NCBI GenBank assembly: GCA_002869275.1
Contig: PKTF01000405.1
Span: forward strand, 1-64,000
Source: Ignavibacteria bacterium
GTDB lineage: Bacteria > Bacteroidota > Ignavibacteria > SZUA-365
Length of the DNA stretch: 64,000 nt
Direction: 5' to 3'
Shown here piece after piece: positions 35,646-44,883 of the stretch; within the stretch, counting starts at the first letter, position 1, and every line of letters starts with the position of its first letter. The position numbers were made by a program, and so were the translations under genes. The notes below the pieces were generated by a model, which saw only the letters and a list, made by a program, of their open reading frames with translations, had not been told where the DNA came from and made no database searches.

Positions 35646-37056
35646 TGGTTTTCTTTCTGTCGTCATTTCATCTTCGGGTGTTGCACAGCAGAGCACGGCG
35701 CTTTCCGTCCTCACGACGGCTATCGACAAGGAAGTGGAGTCCGACCTCTTTGACGGAGCGATAGCAGCCGTGGTGGTTCGGGACTGTCTCACCGACCGTG
35801 TACTGTATGAGCAGCATGCAGACCTGCTTCTCAGGCCCGCATCAAACGCGAAACTCTTTACATCCGCGGCTGCGTTCCTTTCGCTTCCACGCACGTATTC
35901 CATGGAAACCACTGCCGGAGTTCTCGACAGCGGTCGTCGAGTTCTCCGGTGTTCCGGTGGAGCGGATCCGCTTCTGACCGTGCAAGATATTCAAAAACTC
36001 GCTGAAATCGCAGCTCCGACAATCGATTCCACCCTTGACACTCTGTATATGGACGCCTCGCTATTGAACGACAATTTCTACGGCAGCGGCTGGATGTGGG
36101 ATGACGAATCGGACCCCTTCATGCCCTTCCTCAATGCATTCAGCCTGGAGGGAAACAGCATTCGAATCTCGATGAAATCTCCGTCGAAACGTGGCTTGCC
36201 TGTTGAAGTTAGCGTATTTCCATCAAGCAATATGATCACAGTCGAAAATATGCTGCTCAGTGGACGGCGTACGAGGATCGATGTCACAAAGCAACCGCGC
36301 AGCAACAACATCGTGCTGAGAGGCACGCTGGCGGCGGGAAAACGGCGAACGAACACTGTCAGCATGTGGCGACCACAGGATATCGTGGCGGAGATGCTCC
36401 TCGATCAGCTGCGACAGAACGGAATCAACGTCGACAGTACCGTCGTCGTCCACAGCGAGGGATGTGGCGTTCCGCTCGCCCTCCACTCCGTCGGGCATGA
36501 CCTCAAAGAAGTGCTTGCGGAAATGAATAAGGAGAGTGATAATCTCTGCGCGGAAATGGCGCTGCGTCACCTGGCCGTCTTTCGTGGAGCGAAATCCGGA
36601 GTACGGGATAAGGACGGGCTGGCTGCGATGACGTCTGTCCTGGCGCGGAACGGACTGGATCTGGACGGCTTGCATCTGAAGGACGGTTCGGGAATATCCT
36701 TTTACAACCTCGTAACGGCTCGTTGTATCTCAGATCTGCTTTCCATGATGAGCAGGCATAAGGATTTTCAGTTGTACGCCGCCACACTCGCCGTGGGTGG
36801 AAGAAGCGGTACGCTAGAAGGACGGATGAAGGACTTATCGAAGGGTCAAATGTTCTGGGGAAAGACGGGGACCATAAGCGGTGTCAGCGCGCTTTCGGGG
36901 TATGCGCAAGCGCCACAGGGACGCCTGGTGAGCGTGGTCATGCTGATGCAGAATTTCGCGGGCAAACATAAACCCTACCGCGAAGTTCAGGACAGGATTG
37001 TGCGGCACTGCATCACGTACAGTGCCGCACTGAAATCTGTCAGGAAGCCTCAATAA
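35596..37056 (+). CDS. dacB: D-alanyl-D-alanine carboxypeptidase/endopeptidase (PBP4, DacB family)
   Basis: 486 residues, exported by a signal peptide (about 1-30). It has the three active-site motifs of class C penicillin-binding proteins: SNAK (Ser83, Lys86), SDN in KESDNLCAEMAL and KTG in WGKTGTISG. It trims or cuts peptidoglycan cross-links in the periplasm. The ATG at 35596 follows AAAAGGA at 8 bases; an upstream frame to 35434 has no export signal and is antisense to the neighbouring gene. Its 3' end overlaps the opposing 37040-37342 gene by 17 bases. Confidence 0.93.
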   Translation: MASHRIPSRGWAVITFIGFLSVVISSSGVAQQSTALSVLTTAIDKEVESDLFDGAIAAVVVRDCLTDRVLYEQHADLLLRPASNAKLFTSAAAFLSLPRTYSMETTAGVLDSGRRVLRCSGGADPLLTVQDIQKLAEIAAPTIDSTLDTLYMDASLLNDNFYGSGWMWDDESDPFMPFLNAFSLEGNSIRISMKSPSKRGLPVEVSVFPSSNMITVENMLLSGRRTRIDVTKQPRSNNIVLRGTLAAGKRRTNTVSMWRPQDIVAEMLLDQLRQNGINVDSTVVVHSEGCGVPLALHSVGHDLKEVLAEMNKESDNLCAEMALRHLAVFRGAKSGVRDKDGLAAMTSVLARNGLDLDGLHLKDGSGISFYNLVTARCISDLLSMMSRHKDFQLYAATLAVGGRSGTLEGRMKDLSKGQMFWGKTGTISGVSALSGYAQAPQGRLVSVVMLMQNFAGKHKPYREVQDRIVRHCITYSAALKSVRKPQ

Positions 37057-37342
37057 GAGTCTTGTATTCCGTCTTTGAATCACTGATGAATTCATCGACG
37101 ATGCGATTGATCAGCTGTTCGGTGATCTCGTCCGCATCATCTTCGAGGGCATCGTATTCCTCCATGGAATTGCAGAAATACACCTCGTTGAACGTATTCG
37201 GACGCGATTTGCTTTCGAATACAGAATAATCTTTTCCCCGTTCGTTCGTGAGGTAGTTTCTCAGTTCGCGAACGGTTTCCAGATACTCTTCCCTCTTTTC
37301 TTCCTGGATCCGATAGGATATGGAAAAAATTACCTTGGGCAT
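37040..37342 (-). CDS. Small dimeric alpha-beta barrel-like protein
   Basis: 100 residues, acidic, without signal or membrane segment. The order MPKVIFSISYRIQEEKREEYLETVRELRNYL, given here in outline as strand then long helix, and the later NEVYFCNSMEEYDAL resemble the ferredoxin-like fold of antibiotic-biosynthesis-monooxygenase (ABM) and related domains. A catalytic function cannot be claimed. It stands alone between convergent dacB (17-base overlap) and pnp, 45 bases upstream of the pnp stop region. Confidence 0.7.
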   Translation of the reverse strand: MPKVIFSISYRIQEEKREEYLETVRELRNYLTNERGKDYSVFESKSRPNTFNEVYFCNSMEEYDALEDDADEITEQLINRIVDEFISDSKTEYKTLIEAS

Positions 37343-37387
37343 TAACGCCTCCGTTGTGTCACGTTGTTATTGACGAGAACCCGAAAA

Positions 37388-39598
37388 TCAGTTGTTGCGA
37401 TCACGTCTGCGACGATCGCCGCCACCGCCGTCGCTCCGGCGACCTCCACCACGACGGTCACGATCACCGCCACGGCGTCCGCCGTCGCTCGAAGATTCCT
37501 TCTCTTCGTAACCTTCGGGGGGTTCCATGAGTGCCTTGCGACTGAGTACGAGCTTGCCGTTATCCTCGACGCGGAGAAGTTTGACTGTGACCATGTCGCC
37601 GACTTTCAGGACATCCTCAACAGAGTTGATGCGGCGGAAATCGATCTGCGAGATATGCAGAAGTCCTTCCTTGCCCGGAATGATTTCGACGAATGCACCG
37701 AAGTCGGTGATTTTCTTCACCGGACCGGTGTAGGTCTCGCCTTCTTCCGGAACCGCGGTGATGCGCTTGATCATCTCCACAGCCGTGTCGCTGTTCTCCT
37801 GGTTGACAGCAGCGATGATGACGCGGCCGTCGTCCTCGATATTGACTTCAGCGCCGCTTTCCGCGACGATACTCTTGATGGTCTTCCCGCCCGGTCCGAT
37901 CACTGCACCGATCATATCAACCGGTACCATGATCGTTGTCAGCCGAGGAGCGTATTTCGACAGGTCGTCGCGCGAGGCTGTGATCGCATCTTCCATCTTG
38001 TCGAGGATATGCATGCGTGCATCGCGGGCCTGCTCGAGTGCCCGTTCCATGATCTCGAAGCTGATGCCCTTGATCTTGATGTCCATCTGGTATGAGTTGA
38101 TACCGTCACGTGTGCCGGCGACTTTGAAATCCATATCGCCGAGATGGTCCTCGTTACCGAGGATATCCGTCAGCACGGCAACCTTGTCATCTTCCTTGAT
38201 CAGTCCCATTGCCACACCGGCGACGGCCTTTTTGATGGGAACACCGGCATCCATGAGCGCCATCGAACCTGAGCACACGGTAGCCATGGAGGAAGACCCG
38301 TTGGATTCCAGGATGTCACAGAGCAGTCGGATGGTATACGGGAATTCCTCGTCGGAGGGCAGCATCCCTTTCAGGGCGCGCTCGGCGAGATTTCCGTGAC
38401 CGATCTCACGGCGACTGGTGAAGCCGAATCGGCCCACTTCGCCCACGGAGAACGGCGGGAAGTTGTAATGCAGCATGAAACGCTTGCGAAACTCGTCCCG
38501 CAGTCCATCGATGATCTGCTCATCGGACTTTGTCCCGAGCGTGCAGGACATGAGGGCCTGTGTTTCACCGCGCGTGAACAGCGCTGAGCCGTGCGCACGC
38601 GGGAGCAGCTGCACGTCGCAGTTGATCGGACGCACATCCGTGAGGCCACGTCCATCAAGTCGCTGTCCCTTTTCAAGAATGACCTTTCGCATGGCATCCT
38701 TCTCGAAATCATGGATGATGCGCTTGATCAGACCTTCCTGCTCGGGATAATCCTCTGCAAGGGCTTCCTGGATTTCGTCATAGATGGCTTTGGTGGAGGA
38801 TGCGCGCTCCTCCTTGGCCAGGACGCTTCCGGCGAGATCGAGAAGCCGCTGCCACGACAATTCGCGAATGCGATCTTCAATGCCCTCGGGCAATTCGACG
38901 ACAGCTACTTCCATCTGGGGTTTGCCCGCCTCGTCGGCGAATTCCTGGATGGCCTGACAGATGTCGACGATATGCTTGTGTCCGAATTCCAGGGCATCGA
39001 GCATGTCGCGTTCGGAGATTTCTTTTGCTTCACCTTCGACCATGAGGATTGAGTCCTTGGTTCCGGCGAGCACGACTTCGAGGTCAGCTCGGTGAACCTC
39101 ATCGAAGGTCGGATTAATGACCATCTTGCCGTCGACGCGACATACGCGCACTTCAGCGATGGGGCCTTCGAATGGCGCACCGGCGATCATGAGTGCGGCG
39201 GATGCTGCAGTAGCGGCCAGCACATCACCGTCATGCTCCTGGTCGGAAGAGTATACCGATGCGACAATCTGTACTTCATTACGGTAGTTGTCAGCGAACA
39301 TGGGTCGAATCGGGCGGTCGATCAGACGTGCGGAAAGAACTTCCTTTTCGGAAGGCTTACCTTCACGTTTGAAAAATCCACCCGGAATCTTACCGGCCGC
39401 GGATGTTTTTTCACGATATTCACAGCTCAAGGGAAAAAAGTCAATCCCTTCCCGTGGTGAGTCAGCGAGTACGACGGTCGCGAGGACCATGGTCTCACCC
39501 AGGGTAATCATCACCGAACCGCTCGCCTGTCGGGCGAATCGGCCGGTTTCCATGGTCAGCGTCTTTCCGCCGAGCGCTATTTCTTTCGTAGTCATCAT
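37388..39598 (-). CDS. pnp: Polyribonucleotide nucleotidyltransferase (PNPase)
   Basis: 736 residues: two RNase PH-like domains, a KH domain (MVPVDMIGAVIGPGGKTIKSIV) and an S1 domain (TYTGPVKKITDFGAFVEIIPGKEGLLHISQID). It degrades RNA phosphorolytically from the 3' end in the degradosome. After the S1 domain there is an unusual Arg/Gly-rich tail of about 35 residues (DGGRRGGDRDRRGGGRR...), a likely disordered RNA-binding extension. It is the last gene of the rimP-nusA-infB operon, 46 bases after rpsO. Two adjacent ATGs (39598, 39595) are equally possible. Confidence 0.97.
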   Translation of the reverse strand: MMTTKEIALGGKTLTMETGRFARQASGSVMITLGETMVLATVVLADSPREGIDFFPLSCEYREKTSAAGKIPGGFFKREGKPSEKEVLSARLIDRPIRPMFADNYRNEVQIVASVYSSDQEHDGDVLAATAASAALMIAGAPFEGPIAEVRVCRVDGKMVINPTFDEVHRADLEVVLAGTKDSILMVEGEAKEISERDMLDALEFGHKHIVDICQAIQEFADEAGKPQMEVAVVELPEGIEDRIRELSWQRLLDLAGSVLAKEERASSTKAIYDEIQEALAEDYPEQEGLIKRIIHDFEKDAMRKVILEKGQRLDGRGLTDVRPINCDVQLLPRAHGSALFTRGETQALMSCTLGTKSDEQIIDGLRDEFRKRFMLHYNFPPFSVGEVGRFGFTSRREIGHGNLAERALKGMLPSDEEFPYTIRLLCDILESNGSSSMATVCSGSMALMDAGVPIKKAVAGVAMGLIKEDDKVAVLTDILGNEDHLGDMDFKVAGTRDGINSYQMDIKIKGISFEIMERALEQARDARMHILDKMEDAITASRDDLSKYAPRLTTIMVPVDMIGAVIGPGGKTIKSIVAESGAEVNIEDDGRVIIAAVNQENSDTAVEMIKRITAVPEEGETYTGPVKKITDFGAFVEIIPGKEGLLHISQIDFRRINSVEDVLKVGDMVTVKLLRVEDNGKLVLSRKALMEPPEGYEEKESSSDGGRRGGDRDRRGGGRRSDGGGGDRRRRDRNN

Positions 39599-39644
39599 TT
39601 CTTTCGTCTCTTATTCTTTAATCCCTTGATCGAAAATCGCCGCA

Positions 39645-39914
39645 TTACTTGCGGAGCGCGAGTTCCTTCACGATTGTACGATAGCGCTCGATGTTGACTT
39701 TCTGGAGGTAGGCCAGAAGGCGGCGGCGCTTACCGACCATTTTCAGCAATCCACGACGGCTGTGATGGTCTTTTTTATTCACGTCGAAATGCGAAGACAG
39801 GCCATTGATGGTTTCAGTCAAGATGGCGATCTGAACTTCGGCTTTGCCGCTGTCGTTTTCATGATCGCCGAACTTCTTGATCAGTTCCTGCTTGCGGTCT
39901 TTGGTAAGAGGCAT
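39645..39914 (-). CDS. rpsO: 30S ribosomal protein S15
   Basis: 89 residues, full S15 length, with the typical [29 protein letters not shown] core that binds 16S rRNA and helps assemble the platform. The ribosome site AAGGAG lies inside the last two codons of ribF, whose stop is only 5 bases upstream, so translation is probably coupled. The rpsO-pnp order is the classical one. Confidence 0.98.
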   Translation of the reverse strand: MPLTKDRKQELIKKFGDHENDSGKAEVQIAILTETINGLSSHFDVNKKDHHSRRGLLKMVGKRRRLLAYLQKVNIERYRTIVKELALRK

Positions 39915-39919
39915 GATTG

Positions 39920-40897
39920 TTACTCCTTGAAAAAACTGAATTGTTCGTTATTGTAATCTGTTTCGAGTTTTGGTATTCGTTCTTTTGCAAACGCGATATC
40001 GGTCTGTATCTGACCGATAAGCTGTTCGCGATTTTCAAAGCGGATCTCATCCCGAAGGCGATCCAGGAGCGCAATCTGCATGGACTGTCCATACAAATTG
40101 CCCGAAGTAATAAAAATATGAACTTCTACGGAAATATGCATCTGTTTTGACAGAGTCGGTCTGCGCCCGATATTCATGATTCCGTAATGCCTGTTTCCGT
40201 CGAAACCCACTGCCACGATGTACACACCGCTCCTCGGGAGGAGCTTGTTATCGTCCGTGAGCTCGATATTCGCCGTGGGGAAACCGAGTGTGCTCCCCAC
40301 TCCGTCGCCGCGGACGACGATCCCGCGCAGAGCGTAGGGGCGTCCAAGAAACAGGTTGGCCTGCCGTATCGCGCCGCTCAACAGTGCGTTGCGAATCGTG
40401 GTACTGCTGACTTTTATTCCTTCGACCAGAAGCTGGCTTACCACACTGATGTCGATTCCGTGTTTCTGGCCCAATCTCTGGAGTTCGGGTGCCGAACCCG
40501 AGCGACCTTTTCCGAAGGCGTGGTCCACACCGACCACGATGTGAGAGGCGTTCAGACGTCTCAGCAGATATTCTTCAAAAAATGTCTCTGCGTCGAGTAC
40601 CGAGAGATCGCGTGTAAACGGAAGTACCACGCAGGCATCGAGCTCGAGTCCATCCAGCAGTGTCATCCGCTCGTCAATGCTGGTCAGAAGGTACGTTGGA
40701 TCGCCCTGTCTGCCGATCACTTCTCTGGGATGGGGATCGAATGTCATCAAGACCGAAGGTATCCCCGCATCGCGGGCGACGGCGACGGTACGCTCGATGA
40801 TCCTGCGGTGACCGCGATGCACACCGTCGAACGTTCCCAACGTCAGGGCTACGGGCTCGCGCCTTGTCAATTCGTCAAGATGGCTGACGACGATCAC
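39920..40897 (-). CDS. ribF: Bifunctional riboflavin kinase / FAD synthetase
   Basis: 325 residues. The N-terminal nucleotidyltransferase has [17 protein letters not shown] and the C-terminal flavokinase has [29 protein letters not shown]. It makes FMN and then FAD from riboflavin. I place the start at GTG 40897 because AAAGGAG sits 7 bases upstream and the product then begins like other RibF proteins ([10 protein letters not shown]). ATG codons at 40927 and 40972 would lengthen the overlap with truB. The chosen start overlaps the truB end by 23 bases. Confidence 0.95.
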   Translation of the reverse strand: MIVVSHLDELTRREPVALTLGTFDGVHRGHRRIIERTVAVARDAGIPSVLMTFDPHPREVIGRQGDPTYLLTSIDERMTLLDGLELDACVVLPFTRDLSVLDAETFFEEYLLRRLNASHIVVGVDHAFGKGRSGSAPELQRLGQKHGIDISVVSQLLVEGIKVSSTTIRNALLSGAIRQANLFLGRPYALRGIVVRGDGVGSTLGFPTANIELTDDNKLLPRSGVYIVAVGFDGNRHYGIMNIGRRPTLSKQMHISVEVHIFITSGNLYGQSMQIALLDRLRDEIRFENREQLIGQIQTDIAFAKERIPKLETDYNNEQFSFFKE

Positions 40898-41627
40898 CAG
40901 CGGACTCCTTTCCGGAAGATGCGGCATTGAGGAGCGCAGCACGCTCTGAAATCTGATCGATGGTCCAGGCATCGGAAACCTGGTGTTCGCCGATTGCCGT
41001 GCGCCGCAGGGCAGTCAGATACGCGCCGCACTGCAGGCGCTGACCAAGATCATGCGCAAGGGTGCGTACATAGGTACCTTTCGAACATTCGACAGTAAAA
41101 TCGACCGCCGGCAGCGTCACGTCATCAATAGTGAAGCGATGTACGGTGACGGTTCTCAGCTTGCGCTCAATTTCCTTTCCCTTTCTTGCGAGCTTGTACA
41201 GCCTCTGTCCTTCGACTTTCACAGCCGAGTACATGGGCGGGAGCTGCTCAATCTCACCAACGAAACTTGCGGCTTCACCGAGGATCGCATCCGTTGAAAT
41301 GCCGCTGATATCCTTTTCCGATTCGGGAGGAGTATCGGCATCATAACTTGCGGTCACGGCGCCTAGCTGCATGGTGCCAGAGTACGCTTTCATCTGTGCC
41401 TGGTACGCATCGATCTTCTTCGTCATCTTCCCGGAACACAGGATGAGCAACCCTGTCGCGAGGGGATCAAGTGTACCCGCATGCCCGACTTTCTTGACAC
41501 GCAGCGTTCCACGGACCTTCTTGACGACATCGAAAGAGGTCCATTTCTGCGGTTTATCCACCAGGAGCACACCACCCTCTGGAGTGCGAAACTGTTCGAT
41601 GGTATTAAACCCTGCGGGCTGCGTCAA
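40875..41627 (-). CDS. truB: tRNA pseudouridine(55) synthase TruB
   Basis: 250 residues, catalysing pseudouridine formation at U55 of tRNA. The core GVLLVDKPQKWTSFDVV, the catalytic VGHAGTLDPLATGLL (Asp in TLDP), PPMYSAVKVEGQRLYKLAR and SKGTYVRTLAHDLG are all present. It overlaps rbfA by four bases and ribF by 23, in the usual order of the infB operon. No C-terminal PUA domain is evident, as in many Bacteroidota enzymes. Confidence 0.97.
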   Translation of the reverse strand: MTQPAGFNTIEQFRTPEGGVLLVDKPQKWTSFDVVKKVRGTLRVKKVGHAGTLDPLATGLLILCSGKMTKKIDAYQAQMKAYSGTMQLGAVTASYDADTPPESEKDISGISTDAILGEAASFVGEIEQLPPMYSAVKVEGQRLYKLARKGKEIERKLRTVTVHRFTIDDVTLPAVDFTVECSKGTYVRTLAHDLGQRLQCGAYLTALRRTAIGEHQVSDAWTIDQISERAALLNAASSGKESAGDRRQPS

Positions 41628-41977
41628 CGGCTGCTCTCGTCCTCATGAATCTGACGGAACAGTTCGTCAAGGCGTTCGACCTTATCAAGTGTCTGGTCAA
41701 TGTAGAAACGAAGTTCTGGCGTGAATTTTAAACGGACGCTTTTCCCTACGGCCATTCGGATCTCTCGCGTCTTGTCATCAAGAAAGGCAAGAACATCTTC
41801 GTCACTCTTTCCGGACTGAAAATGGCTCACATATACCTTCGCGATGCGCAGGTCGGGGGTCACCATGACCTCGGTAACAGTCAGCAGGCCAAAACCATCG
41901 GTTTCGATATCGCGCGACAGCGTTTCGCTGATCTGCTGCTTTATGAGCTGGGAAACCCGTGCGGTACGAATAGACAT
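41624..41977 (-). CDS. rbfA: 30S ribosome-binding factor RbfA
   Basis: 117 residues with the single KH-like fold of RbfA: RVSQLIKQQISETLSRDI at the start, VTPDLRIAKVYVSHF, and the LKFTPELRFYIDQTLDKVERLDELF ending. It helps mature the 16S rRNA 5' end in late 30S assembly. It begins two bases after infB and overlaps truB by four bases. Confidence 0.96.
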   Translation of the reverse strand: MSIRTARVSQLIKQQISETLSRDIETDGFGLLTVTEVMVTPDLRIAKVYVSHFQSGKSDEDVLAFLDDKTREIRMAVGKSVRLKFTPELRFYIDQTLDKVERLDELFRQIHEDESSR

Positions 41978-41979
41978 GA

Positions 41980-44841
41980 CTACTTCTGTGCCTGATCCAG
42001 AGAGCGTTTGACTTCGACCTGTTCGAATGCTTCGATGACATCACCGACCTTGATGTCGTTGAATCCAACAAGATTCAAACCACACTCAAAGCCGCTGTCG
42101 ACTTCTCGGACGTCATCCTTGAAGCGCTTGAGAGAATCGATGTTGCCGGTAAATGCGACGATTCCATCGCGCAGCAGGCGTATCCTGCTGTTGCGATTGA
42201 TCTTTCCGTCCTGTACGTAGCAGCCGGCGATGACACCAACTTTCGAGATCTTGAACGTTTCGCGTACAAGAACGGTTGCCGTGATTTTTTCCGAAATCTC
42301 GGGACGCAGCATACCTTCGAGCGCATCCCGCACATCTTCGATGGCGTCGTAAATAATGTCGTACATCCGGATATCCACATCTTCGGACTCAGCAAGTTTG
42401 CGAGCGTTGAGATTAGGACGGACGCGGAAACCGATGATGATGGCATTTGAAGCGCTGGCGAGCAGCACATCCGATTCGGAAATCGCACCGACGTTCTTGT
42501 GGATGACGGAGATACGCACTTCCTCGTTCGACAGCTTGAGAAGCGAATCTGAAAGTGCCTCGACCGAACCGTCGACGTCGCCCTTGACGACGATGGGAAG
42601 GTCCTGCACTCCGCCCAGCTTGATCTGTTCGGAGATATCATCCAGCGTCGTGCGGCGTACGCGACGGAAATCGCTTTCACGCTTGATCGCCTGGCGGTTG
42701 GTCGCGATTTCACGCGCCTTACGCTCGGTTTCGACCACGACGAAGCTGTCACCAGCCTGAGGAGGACCGTTGAAGCCGAGTACCTGCACGGGAGTGGCCG
42801 GGGTTGCTTCGTCAACGCGGTTTCCACGCTCATCGAGCAATGCCCTGACCTTGCCATACTCATTTCCGGCAACGAAGGAATCTCCGACGAGCATGGTTCC
42901 CTTCTGCACGAGCACGGTCGCAATGATGCCCTTCCCCTTGTCCAGCTCGGATTCGATAACGGCGCCTCTGGCTTCGCGATCGGGATTGGCTTTCAGTTCG
43001 AGGATATCGGCTTCGAGGACCAGACGATCAAGAAGCTCCTGGACATTCAGGCCTTCCTTGGCCGAGAGCTGGACACAGCCATATTTGCCGCCCCAGTCCT
43101 CGACCAGCAGATTGCGGTCGGCGAGCTGCTGCTTGATGCGATCGGGATTGGCCTCGGGTTTGTCAATCTTGTTGATGGCCACGACGATGGGAACCTTAGC
43201 TGCCTGGGCATGGCTGATGGCCTCGATCGTCTGTGGCATGACACTGTCGTCTGCCGCAACCACGAGCACCACGATATCAGTAACCTGGGCACCGCGGGCA
43301 CGCATTGCCGTAAAGGCTTCGTGACCCGGGGTATCGAGGAAGGTGATACGGCGATCATTATCGAGTGTCACGGTGTAGGCACCGATGTGCTGCGTAATGC
43401 CACCGCTTTCTCCTGCCACGACATTCGTCTTGCGAATAAAATCGAGGAGCTTCGTTTTACCATGGTCGACATGCCCCATGATCGTGACGATCGGCGGACG
43501 CGGTTCGAGCGTGTCTTCAGGGTCTCCTTCATCAGCAAGCACATCTACGGTATACTCTTCATGCTGCTGCACGTCGAAACCAAATTCCGCGGCGACGAGT
43601 TCGATCGCTTCCATGTCGAGTCGCTGATTGATCGACGCCATGACACCGAGGCTGATCAGCGCCTGGATGACCTGATTGACGCTGACGCTCATCAACTGGG
43701 CAAGTTCACTGACAGATGCGTATTCGTAGATCTGCAGTGTCTGCTTTTCGAGCTCATGCTGCTCCATCTCGCGGATCTGTTCTTCTTCGCGACGGGCACG
43801 TTTTTTCTTGCGCATTGCCGCGCGTCCGGTAACGGGACCGAAGTCCGACATCGAAGCGATCGTTTTCTTGATCGCACTGTCCACTTCTGCCTGATCGACC
43901 TCACGGCCCTTACCCTTCTTGCCGCGCTTGAACATCTTCTTCTTGAGTGCTTCCGCATCGATGTTCTCAGCAGGCTGATCACCACCCTTGGTGACTTTCT
44001 TCTTTTTCTTCTTTTTACGACGGGGCTTGCCGTCTTCGCCGGTTTCGGTCTCTTCGCCCTTGCCACCTTTTCCATCGGCGGCCATCGTGGCTTCGAGGTC
44101 GATTTTGCCCTTCACGGTCAGGCCGCGCATCTTGGGAAGACTCGCCTCGATCGAAACATCGACTTCGTCTTTTTTCGTCGGTTTTTTAGCAGCTTTCGCT
44201 TCTGCAGCAGGGGCCGGTTCAACCTCCTTGGTTTCCTCGGGTTCCGCTTCTTCCGCTGCTTTCTCAGCAACGGGTTCGGGTTCTTCTGCCGCAACAGGAA
44301 CTTCCGCTTCTTCAACAGCGACTTCCTCGACGACCTCCTTAACCACCTCGGGCTCAGGTTCAACAGCCTCGACGACGGGAGTTTCCTCGGTCTCTTCGAC
44401 GACCTCCTCAACTACCTCGGGTTCGGCAACCTCAACCTCTTCAGCGGCAGTGACCTCTTCCTCGACGACAGCTGCATCATCATCGTCTGATGCCGGCTTC
44501 TCGTCTTCAGCGTCCTCTGCGACGACGGGGGTTTCGGAGGGCTGTTCCACAGGGGCAGCGGCCTCTTCCTCCAGCTCGTCTTCCGGGTGATCCTCTCCAC
44601 GGCGGCGGCGGTCCTGCTCGTCAAACTCCCTGCGCTTGCGTGCGTGCCGTTCGGCGTCCGTTTTCTCCTTTTTATAATGCTTCTCGATGAGATCGAGCAT
44701 TTCCTCATCAATGATGGACATATGGTTTTTAACCGAATAGCCCTTCTTGTCGAGGAACTCCGTCAGGGTGTCATGGGAGAGATTGAACTCTTTGGCAACC
44801 TTATATAGACGCGTTTTTTTCTTTTTTTCCGTTACAGCCAT
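41980..44841 (-). CDS. infB: Translation initiation factor IF-2
   Basis: 953 residues. It delivers initiator tRNA to the 30S subunit and hydrolyses GTP on subunit joining. An IF2N helix-rich motif opens the protein. A very acidic Glu/Val/Ala/Pro-rich linker (about 70-235) and a Lys-rich patch (RRKKKKKKK) follow. The GTPase domain begins with IVTIMGHVDHGKTKLLDFI (G1 near residue 455), with DTPGHEAF and NKIDKPEANPD as further G motifs, then the C1/C2 domains. The linker makes it longer than E. coli IF-2. Confidence 0.97.
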   Translation of the reverse strand: MAVTEKKKKTRLYKVAKEFNLSHDTLTEFLDKKGYSVKNHMSIIDEEMLDLIEKHYKKEKTDAERHARKRREFDEQDRRRRGEDHPEDELEEEAAAPVEQPSETPVVAEDAEDEKPASDDDDAAVVEEEVTAAEEVEVAEPEVVEEVVEETEETPVVEAVEPEPEVVKEVVEEVAVEEAEVPVAAEEPEPVAEKAAEEAEPEETKEVEPAPAAEAKAAKKPTKKDEVDVSIEASLPKMRGLTVKGKIDLEATMAADGKGGKGEETETGEDGKPRRKKKKKKKVTKGGDQPAENIDAEALKKKMFKRGKKGKGREVDQAEVDSAIKKTIASMSDFGPVTGRAAMRKKKRARREEEQIREMEQHELEKQTLQIYEYASVSELAQLMSVSVNQVIQALISLGVMASINQRLDMEAIELVAAEFGFDVQQHEEYTVDVLADEGDPEDTLEPRPPIVTIMGHVDHGKTKLLDFIRKTNVVAGESGGITQHIGAYTVTLDNDRRITFLDTPGHEAFTAMRARGAQVTDIVVLVVAADDSVMPQTIEAISHAQAAKVPIVVAINKIDKPEANPDRIKQQLADRNLLVEDWGGKYGCVQLSAKEGLNVQELLDRLVLEADILELKANPDREARGAVIESELDKGKGIIATVLVQKGTMLVGDSFVAGNEYGKVRALLDERGNRVDEATPATPVQVLGFNGPPQAGDSFVVVETERKAREIATNRQAIKRESDFRRVRRTTLDDISEQIKLGGVQDLPIVVKGDVDGSVEALSDSLLKLSNEEVRISVIHKNVGAISESDVLLASASNAIIIGFRVRPNLNARKLAESEDVDIRMYDIIYDAIEDVRDALEGMLRPEISEKITATVLVRETFKISKVGVIAGCYVQDGKINRNSRIRLLRDGIVAFTGNIDSLKRFKDDVREVDSGFECGLNLVGFNDIKVGDVIEAFEQVEVKRSLDQAQK

Positions 44842-44883
44842 GTCGCCAATAATGCGTTAGAATGATTGAAATGAACCCGTGCG

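Noticed and set aside
43210-44490. A 426-codon plus-strand open frame rich in Phe, Leu and Arg
   Set aside because: Antisense to infB; its composition mirrors the acidic linker and GTPase codons of IF-2.
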